Shown: positions 15,401-20,143 of the stretch, in pieces | Numbering within the stretch: the stretch's first letter is position 1 | Layout of the letters: each line of letters opens with the position of its first letter | Source of the DNA: Synergistetes bacterium JGI 0000079-D21 | GTDB taxonomy: Bacteria; Synergistota; Synergistia; Synergistales; 79-D21 | NCBI GenBank assembly: GCA_000402835.1 | Contig: AQRZ01000034.1 | Coordinates: 1-20,143 of the forward strand | Length of the DNA stretch: 20,143 bases | Direction of reading: 5' to 3' | Notes under the pieces: model-generated | What the model was told of the DNA's origin: nothing | Database searches by the model: none | What the model saw: the letters and a program-made list of their open reading frames with translations, nothing else | Made by a program: the position numbers and the translations under genes

Positions 15401-16329
15401 AGCGCGCCATCTGCTCCATTGCTTTCCTTCTCTGCCTCGCAACGGCATGCCCGGCCGCGCAGGAAATTTCGGTCATGCTCGACTGGGTTCCCAATGTCGA
15501 TCACCTTCCGATCTATGTCGCAAAGGAGATGGGTTTGTTTCGCAAGGAGGGCCTCGAGATCCGGATCCTCGTTCCGTCCGACACGACGGATGCCCTGAAA
15601 CTGGCTGCCGCCTCGAAAGTGGACCTCGCGGTCAGCTATGCTCCGCAGGTCATCGTTTCCGCCGCGGAAGGCGTTCCGGTACGGGTGGTGGGGCGCCTGA
15701 TGGAGCACCCCTTGAGCACCCTCCTTTTCCTGGAGGGAAAGGGGATCCGCTCCCCCTCCGACCTGTCCGGAAAACGGGTCGGCTTCACGGTTGCGGGAGT
15801 GATGGACATCCTCCTCGACGCGTTCTCGAAACTGAACGGCGTGAAGGGGATTTCGCCCGTCAACGTCGGCTTTTCCATCGTTCAGTCTCTCGCCTCCGGT
15901 AAGGTGGACGCGGTGATGGGCGGTTTCCGCAACTACGAAGTCGTCGAAATGCTTCAGCAGGGGATGAAGCCATCTAGCTTCCCGCTTGAGAAATGGGGCA
16001 TCCCTGACTACGACGAGCTGGTTTTCGTCACCTCTCCGAGTTTTGCCCAATCGAACCCGCAGGTGATCCGGGGCTTCCGGAAAGCGTTGGACCGGGGGAT
16101 TCAGGCATCCCTCGCGAACCCAGAGAAAGCGCTGGAAATCTATTTCCGAGCTGTCCCCGAAGCCCCGCGGTCCCTGGAGAAAGAAGTATTGGGCAAAACG
16201 CTTCCGTTTTTCGCCCGTTCCCAGGATCTCGACCCTGCCAGGTGGAAGAAGTTCGCCGTTTTTGCCCTGAAGTGGAGGCTGATTGGGCGATCCATCGATA
16301 TCGATCGGCTCCTCTGGAAGGACCGGTGA
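15397..16329 (+). CDS. thiY: NMT1/THI5-like substrate-binding protein (ThiY-like)
   Basis: Captures the pyrimidine precursor (HMP or formylaminopyrimidine) outside the membrane for the importer. It has 310 residues. The N-terminus is a signal peptide: MKR, then a hydrophobic stretch to about residue 17, then Cys18 preceded by ATA, which could be a weak lipobox or a signal peptidase I site. The mature part begins VMLDWVPNVDHLPIYVAKEMG, matching the family motif LDW.PN..H.G.YVA, with GLFRKEGLEI, DLAVSYAP, and KVDAVMGG. It uses a TTG start that overlaps the permease stop (TTGA) and has AAGGAGGT eight bases upstream. The yeast-type CCCFC motif is absent, as in bacterial ThiY. Confidence 0.87.
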   Translation: MKRAICSIAFLLCLATACPAAQEISVMLDWVPNVDHLPIYVAKEMGLFRKEGLEIRILVPSDTTDALKLAAASKVDLAVSYAPQVIVSAAEGVPVRVVGRLMEHPLSTLLFLEGKGIRSPSDLSGKRVGFTVAGVMDILLDAFSKLNGVKGISPVNVGFSIVQSLASGKVDAVMGGFRNYEVVEMLQQGMKPSSFPLEKWGIPDYDELVFVTSPSFAQSNPQVIRGFRKALDRGIQASLANPEKALEIYFRAVPEAPRSLEKEVLGKTLPFFARSQDLDPARWKKFAVFALKWRLIGRSIDIDRLLWKDR

Positions 16330-16847
16330 CGGCAATGGTCCAGGCGAATTCCCCACTCCGCAGGCTGGTCCTGGCCGCTCTCCTCGCTTCTGTCGGGTTC
16401 CTGCTGTCGGGCCTTTCGATCCCCCTCGGGCCGACCCGCTGTTTTCCTGTCCAGCATGCTGTCAACGTCGTCTCGGGCGTCCTTCTCGGCCCGTGGTGGG
16501 CAGCCGGAGCCGCCTTCACCACGAGTACGCTGCGGATCGCGGCAGGGACGGGGACGCTCTTCGCCTACCCGGGCAGTATCCCAGGGGCTTTCGCGGTCGG
16601 CCTTGCGGCCTCGGCTATCGGGCGGAGGAAGGTCTACGCCGCGTTGGCGGAACCCTTGGGTACATCGATCGTCGGGGCGGGCCTGGGAGCGGTGGTAATC
16701 GCCCCGGCCGTCCATTGCGGGGCAACTTTCTCGACGCTGTTTCTACCCTTTTTGGCAAGCAGCGCCACCGGTTCGTTCCTGGGGGCCCTGGTCCTTGCCG
16801 CCCTATCCAGGTTCCGGCAGCAGGCGGCCGTCACGATCCGCAGGTAG
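16326..16847 (+). CDS. thiW: ThiW, predicted thiazole uptake S-component
   Basis: A small, very hydrophobic integral membrane protein of 173 residues with about five membrane segments (from LVLAALLASVGFLLSG to LGALVLAALS). Family features are GPTRCFPVQHAVNVVSGVLLGPWWA near residue 40 and FAYPGSIPGAFAVG, which match the ThiW family of energy-coupling-factor type substrate subunits. ThiW genes usually sit beside thiM under TPP riboswitches and are predicted to import hydroxyethylthiazole. The energising EcfA and EcfT subunits are not in this window and would have to be shared from elsewhere. I place the start at the GTG at 16326 (overlapping the thiY stop, GTGA); the ATG at 16335 is an alternative, with GGAAGGA about 12 bases upstream. 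Last gene of the thiamin operon. Confidence 0.85.
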   Translation: MTAMVQANSPLRRLVLAALLASVGFLLSGLSIPLGPTRCFPVQHAVNVVSGVLLGPWWAAGAAFTTSTLRIAAGTGTLFAYPGSIPGAFAVGLAASAIGRRKVYAALAEPLGTSIVGAGLGAVVIAPAVHCGATFSTLFLPFLASSATGSFLGALVLAALSRFRQQAAVTIRR

Positions 16848-16852
16848 GCAAA

Positions 16853-16897
16853 ACAGGTAAGGAAGGCGGCCCGAAACGGGCCGCCTTCCTTACCTGT
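16853..16897. terminator. bidirectional hairpin terminator between thiW and the LTxxQ gene
   Basis: A perfect 21-base-pair inverted repeat (16853-16873 with 16877-16897) around an AAA loop. It contains the TAA stop (16890-16892) of the convergent gene on the - strand. On the - strand it is followed by TTTT, a usable release tract. On the + strand the T-run is weak. It probably ends both converging operons. Confidence 0.85.
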
Positions 16898-17708
16898 CGT
16901 TCTTGTGCAACCTCCTGTAGGGCTCGAAGATCCCGCCCCTCCAGGAATCGAAGATCCTCCGCTGCCGACTGTCCAGGACCGAACGGATCCTCTCGCGCAC
17001 CCGGTAGGAAAGGAAAAGCATTTCCCTTCGGGCCTTCAGCAGTTCCCCCCGGTACCGCGCTTCCGAGCGGGCGGAGAAGGGAGCCCAGCTGTTCCTGAAG
17101 TACTCCCGTTCAAGCCTCCAGAGCCGCATCTCCCGCTCTCTCATCTCCGCGGCCGCATCCCTCAGGATCCGGTCGATCTCCTTCTTCTGGCGCCGGGTCA
17201 GGTTCAGGCGCCGTTCGAGTACCCTCGAGAGTTCCCATCTCACTCGCCCGAAATGCCATCCACGGTCGCCGTCCCGTTCGTACCACCGGCCCATCCGATC
17301 CCAGGCCAGGCGCCTCTGGTCCGGTTCGAGGATCTGGTAGAAGCGGTAGAGAAAATCGTCATCGGTCCGCAAGAGGTAATCGAGATCCCGTTCCAGGAAT
17401 CCCTGCCTCCGGGAATCCAGGACCTCCCCGACGATGATCAGCCCCAGGATGTCCCTCAGGTCCTCGAGCCGTTCGGAACGGCGCTCGAACAGGGCGTCGC
17501 GCCGGAGTTCACGGATTGCCTCTCTCTGGCGCGGGGACAGCCTAAGGCTCTCCAGGAAATCCTCCGCGAGCAATCGTTCCACGCTTCGGCCCGTCCAGTA
17601 GAGGTTGTCCCGGTCGTCGTTCCAGGAATCCGCCCGGGCAGGCAGGGCACTTACCGCGCACATTCCCGCCAGGATCAGCACCAGCGCACTTCTCCAGAAT
17701 CGGTTCAT
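16890..17708 (-). CDS. secreted LTxxQ (Spy/CpxP-like) protein, second paralogue
   Basis: A 272-residue protein with a Sec signal peptide: MNRFWR, a hydrophobic core, and cleavage after Ala-Arg-Ala at residues 24-26. The mature chain is predicted almost wholly helical and rich in Arg, Glu and Asp. Four related motifs are visible: LRLSPRQ (55-61), ILEPDQR (126-132), LNLTRRQ (168-174) and VLDSRQR (244-250). Spy and CpxP, ATP-independent periplasmic chaperone and stress proteins, have one pair of LTxxQ motifs per subunit; two pairs here suggest two fused units. Homology to the upstream gene is clear in the matching DDFLYxFxxIL, RWY, REYFRNSW/KDYFRRSW and RERIR stretches. The ATG has GAAGGAGG upstream. 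A terminator lies between the two genes, so it may be expressed by read-through. Function is inferred; envelope protein folding or stress is the best guess. Confidence 0.8.
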   Translation of the reverse strand: MNRFWRSALVLILAGMCAVSALPARADSWNDDRDNLYWTGRSVERLLAEDFLESLRLSPRQREAIRELRRDALFERRSERLEDLRDILGLIIVGEVLDSRRQGFLERDLDYLLRTDDDFLYRFYQILEPDQRRLAWDRMGRWYERDGDRGWHFGRVRWELSRVLERRLNLTRRQKKEIDRILRDAAAEMREREMRLWRLEREYFRNSWAPFSARSEARYRGELLKARREMLFLSYRVRERIRSVLDSRQRRIFDSWRGGIFEPYRRLHKNDR

Positions 17709-17739
17709 GTCTCAGGCCTCCTTCAGGTGGATGGTTTGG

Positions 17740-17772
17740 AAAAAGCGGGTCGCCTCGAGGCGGCCCGCTTTT
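17740..17772 (-). terminator. terminator after the first LTxxQ gene
   Basis: On the - strand, a 14-base-pair stem (17759-17772 with 17741-17754; one G-T pair) around TCGA, followed by five T. It lies just after the TGA of the gene at 17777-18754 and before the next gene, so expression of the second paralogue should be reduced, or require read-through. Confidence 0.85.
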
Positions 17773-17776
17773 CGGA

Positions 17777-18754
17777 TCACTTGTCGTTCTTCACCGGGGG
17801 CCTGTTCATCCCGGGGTTCGGGAAACGGGGTTCAACGTCGAGCAGCTTCCTCTGGGTTTCGTTCAGGATCGGTCGGATCCGCTCCCGGATCTCGCTTTCC
17901 GGCACCCTCAGCTGCTGCCGGTATTCGAAGAGCTTTCGCCGCTGCTCTTCCCTGGACTGCCCGGACCGGTCTTCCCAGCTGCGCCTGAAGTAATCCTTCT
18001 CCATTTCACGGTAGCGCCGCTCCCGGTCCCGGTGTCGATCGTCCAGGTCCCTGAAGACCCGCTCCATGTCGCGCCGCTGCCGGTCGTCCAGCCGGAGGCG
18101 CCGGTCCCAGTCCTTCGGGAACCAGCGGTACGGGTCGTCCCTCCGGTCATCCCGGCGGTAGATGTACCGGTCGTCATACCACCGGTCGAAACGGACAATG
18201 AACGTCTGCCTCTGGTTCGCGTCCAGGATCCGCAGGAACAGGTAAAGGAAATCGTCCAGCCGCATCATCCGGTAGTAATCATCGACGTAGTAGCCGTCCT
18301 GGGACTGGCTGAAGTAAAGGCCCAGTGCCAAAAGCGCAAGGAACGTCCGGAAGTTGTCGTCGTCGCCCCGTTCGATGCGGACATCGTATCCGTATCCGCG
18401 CCTTCCCAAATCGAACAGGCCGAACAGTCGCCCCAGGTCCCTTCCGTCCCACCGGTCGAACCGGTTGTCAAAACGATAGCCGTCCCTTCGGTAATCCCTG
18501 CGGTCCTCGCGGCGACCGTCCCTCAGGTCGTCCCAATCCCTACGGCGCAGTTCCTCCAGCGAATCGCGCTGGCTCCGCGTCAAGTTCAGGGAGCCCAGAA
18601 GTTCCGGCGTCAGGAGGCTGTCGATGTCCTCCCTCACGGACCGCATGTCGTTCACCGGGATCCGCGGGTCCGTTGCGGCGTTGGCCGGAAGAACGACCCC
18701 GAGGCAAAGTGCGGCCACCGTCACCATCAACCCAATTCCTCTCCATCTCTTCAT
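17777..18754 (-). CDS. secreted Arg/Asp-rich LTxxQ (Spy/CpxP-like) protein, first paralogue
   Basis: A 325-residue protein. The signal peptide is MKRWRGIGLM and a hydrophobic core, with cleavage after Ala-Asn-Ala (24-26). Motifs LNLTRSQ (56-62), ILDANQR (176-182), LRLDDRQ (220-226) and ILNETQR (296-302) again form two pairs. Between the first two lies a low-complexity stretch at about 72-130, dominated by Arg, Asp, Tyr and Gly, then a hydrophobic segment at 137-148 (FLALLALGLYFS). The second half aligns well with the paralogue downstream; the low-complexity insert does not. I chose the ATG at 18754 because GGAGG lies eight bases upstream and it gives a clean signal peptide; longer starts would add a tail in front of it. 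It follows the oxidoreductase gene by 117 bases. Family membership is fairly sure, exact role unknown. Confidence 0.8.
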   Translation of the reverse strand: MKRWRGIGLMVTVAALCLGVVLPANAATDPRIPVNDMRSVREDIDSLLTPELLGSLNLTRSQRDSLEELRRRDWDDLRDGRREDRRDYRRDGYRFDNRFDRWDGRDLGRLFGLFDLGRRGYGYDVRIERGDDDNFRTFLALLALGLYFSQSQDGYYVDDYYRMMRLDDFLYLFLRILDANQRQTFIVRFDRWYDDRYIYRRDDRRDDPYRWFPKDWDRRLRLDDRQRRDMERVFRDLDDRHRDRERRYREMEKDYFRRSWEDRSGQSREEQRRKLFEYRQQLRVPESEIRERIRPILNETQRKLLDVEPRFPNPGMNRPPVKNDK

Positions 18755-18871
18755 CTCCGGGACCTCCATCCCTCGGATAATCGCTGCACTTCTTCCGAGT
18801 CGTGGCCCCATTCTAGGATCTTTTTCCTTAAGGTGCCCTTTCGAAACCTTTAGAATTGTTTAGGCGGCCCC

Positions 18872-20143
18872 TCACTTCAGCCCCAGTTCCTTCAGCTTCG
18901 CCTCCGTCGGGACTCCGTTCCCGTCCCAGCCGCGGGCCCGGTAATATTCCGCCACCATTTCCGGGACACGGCTCACTTTCCCCTTCGCCGCCCCTTCGGG
19001 CAGGGGTTCCCCCAGCAGGCGCTTCGGCAGGGTGTCGTCCTTGAGCGGATCCAGCCCCTCCCTCAGGTTGAACAGCCGCTCCAGGTTCCAGATCCGCTCC
19101 CCGCAGCGCATCATCTCCTCCGTCGAACCGATCCGGCCGGTCCCGGCCTTGAGAAAGGCCGCGTAATCGTCCGCCGAAAGGGCAAAGGACGTGAACAGGC
19201 ACATGCCGGATGAGTCGATGGCAGCGGTCAGGTCGTTGAAGATCTTCGTCCACTCGGCCTTCCCCTCTGTCGTCCAGGGATCCAGTTTCTCCGGGATTCC
19301 CAGGATTTCCGCCGAGATCATGTATCCCCGCACGTGGCAGGCTCCCCGGTTGCTCGTGGCGTAGGTGAGGCCGATCCCCTGGATGCCCCGGGGGTCGTAC
19401 GCCGGCAGTTCCTGTTTCTTCACCGTGATGGAAAACTCCGGGTGGCCGTAGGCTTCGCAGAGGCGGGCGCTTCCCTCCGCCAGGAGCTTGCCCAGCCTGC
19501 CCTCCGCCTTCCCCATCTTCTCCAGCCAGTAGAGCAGGGCTTCTCCGGAGCCGAATTTCAGTTCCGGGCCTCCCTCCAGGTCCGACAAAGGCAGGTACCC
19601 CTTCTCGAACAGTTCCATGGCGGCCGCAACGGTTCCCCCGGCGCTGATCGTGTCCAGTCCCAATTCGTTGCAGACGTAGTTGGCCAGGGTGATGGATTCA
19701 AGCTCCACGACTCCGCAATTGGCCCCCAGCGACCAGGTGCTCTCGTACTCCGGGCCTTCGCCTTCCTTGTCGCCGACTTTCGTGACCCGCCCGCAGGCGA
19801 TCGGGCAGGCGTAACAGGCCCGCTTTCCCGTCAGCAGGGTCGCCGCCAGCGTTTCGCCGGATTGACGGTCCGCCTCGGGCATGAACCCCGACTGGAAATT
19901 CCGGAAGGGGTAGCTGCCGGCCGCGTTGATGATGTTGACGAGCACCGCCGTCCCGTAAGTCGGAAGTCCCTGGCTCGTGACCCCGTTCTCCTTGATCTTC
20001 TGCATCCCCACCCTCAGGGCCTCCTTCAGCCCCTCCGGGTCTGCGGCGGTCCAGGCCTCGGATCCCCTGACCACCACGGCTTTCAGGTTCTTCGATCCCA
20101 TCACCGCCCCGACGCCGCTGCGGCCCATCGCACGGGCCCGGTC
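18872..20143 (-). CDS. aldehyde:ferredoxin oxidoreductase, 5' partial
   Basis: The C-terminal 423 residues of a tungsten-pterin oxidoreductase (AOR family, usually about 600 residues) that oxidises aldehydes to acids with ferredoxin; its N-terminal domain lies beyond the window edge. The visible part opens with GRSGVGAVMGSKNLKAVVV, the pterin-binding signature. Then comes CYACPIACG (C-x2-C-x3-C), three of the four cysteines that hold the 4Fe-4S cluster, and GPEYESTWSLGANCGV, the second family block. The fourth cysteine is probably in DSSGMCLF. The RGACHVRGY block and the AEYYRARGWDGNG C-terminus are also typical. The frame stays open to 20143; the ATG at 20128 is internal. It indicates an anaerobe, probably fermenting amino acids, in which such enzymes handle aldehydes or 2-oxoacid by-products. 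The exact substrate cannot be told. Confidence 0.93.
   Translation of the reverse strand, partial: DRARAMGRSGVGAVMGSKNLKAVVVRGSEAWTAADPEGLKEALRVGMQKIKENGVTSQGLPTYGTAVLVNIINAAGSYPFRNFQSGFMPEADRQSGETLAATLLTGKRACYACPIACGRVTKVGDKEGEGPEYESTWSLGANCGVVELESITLANYVCNELGLDTISAGGTVAAAMELFEKGYLPLSDLEGGPELKFGSGEALLYWLEKMGKAEGRLGKLLAEGSARLCEAYGHPEFSITVKKQELPAYDPRGIQGIGLTYATSNRGACHVRGYMISAEILGIPEKLDPWTTEGKAEWTKIFNDLTAAIDSSGMCLFTSFALSADDYAAFLKAGTGRIGSTEEMMRCGERIWNLERLFNLREGLDPLKDDTLPKRLLGEPLPEGAAKGKVSRVPEMVAEYYRARGWDGNGVPTEAKLKELGLK

Noticed and set aside
18330..18545. Repetitive-looking sequence in the first LTxxQ gene as a CRISPR array or repeat element.
   Set aside because: The repeats are short, irregular Arg/Asp codon runs in frame, with no regular spacer length.
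18810..18815. TAGAAT (- strand) as a -10 box for the LTxxQ genes.
   Set aside because: No acceptable -35 lies 16-18 bases upstream, so I do not call a promoter there, although the 117-base gap after the oxidoreductase could contain one.
18032..18853. A 273-codon + frame antisense to the first LTxxQ gene.
   Set aside because: It mirrors the Arg/Asp codon repeats of the real gene; the - strand frame has a signal peptide, Shine-Dalgarno and family motifs.

Overview
The window is about 65% GC by eye and almost fully coding, with strong Shine-Dalgarno sites, frequent GTG and TTG starts, and 1-4 base gene overlaps typical of tight bacterial operons. The likely source is an anaerobic, double-membraned bacterium. 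It has a tungsten-type aldehyde:ferredoxin oxidoreductase, two secreted Spy/CpxP-like (LTxxQ) proteins, and a shikimate operon whose order aroF-tyrA-aroA-aroE-aroC-aroKB-aroQ matches, from memory, that of Thermotoga maritima, including the fused aroK-aroB gene. I lean towards Synergistota, but this is inference; no rRNA or other marker gene is present.

Region 1 (1-11355) is an aromatic amino acid supercluster. The end of a trp operon (trpF partial, trpB, trpA) runs on the + strand and meets pheA (chorismate mutase-prephenate dehydratase) tail to tail, with a 19-base overlap. Divergent from pheA, after a 455-base intergenic region, lies a seven-gene + strand operon: DAHP synthase, prephenate dehydrogenase, aroA, aroE, aroC, fused aroK-aroB and aroQ. 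Together these encode all seven shikimate steps to chorismate, the branch steps to prephenate, phenylpyruvate and hydroxyphenylpyruvate, and the end of the Trp branch. The aroK-aroB gene carries a one-base frameshift at a run of eight C.

The most striking element is in the 3620-4074 gap. A near-consensus promoter drives a 41-codon leader peptide with Tyr, Tyr, Phe, Trp, Phe, Tyr at residues 9-20. It is followed by a strong intrinsic terminator and a perfectly matched competing antiterminator. I read it as a ribosome-mediated attenuator that senses all three aromatic amino acids and controls the whole common pathway.

Region 2 (11356-16847) is a thiamin salvage operon behind a TPP riboswitch with its own terminator: thiD, thiM, thiE, a ThiXYZ-like ABC importer (ATPase, permease, binding protein) and ThiW. 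There is no thiC or thiG here, so the unit looks built to import the pyrimidine and thiazole precursors and join them.

Region 3 (16848-20143) is on the - strand: a truncated aldehyde:ferredoxin oxidoreductase gene, then two tandem paralogues encoding secreted Arg/Asp-rich LTxxQ proteins. Each appears to contain two Spy-like units in one chain. Each paralogue ends in its own hairpin terminator.
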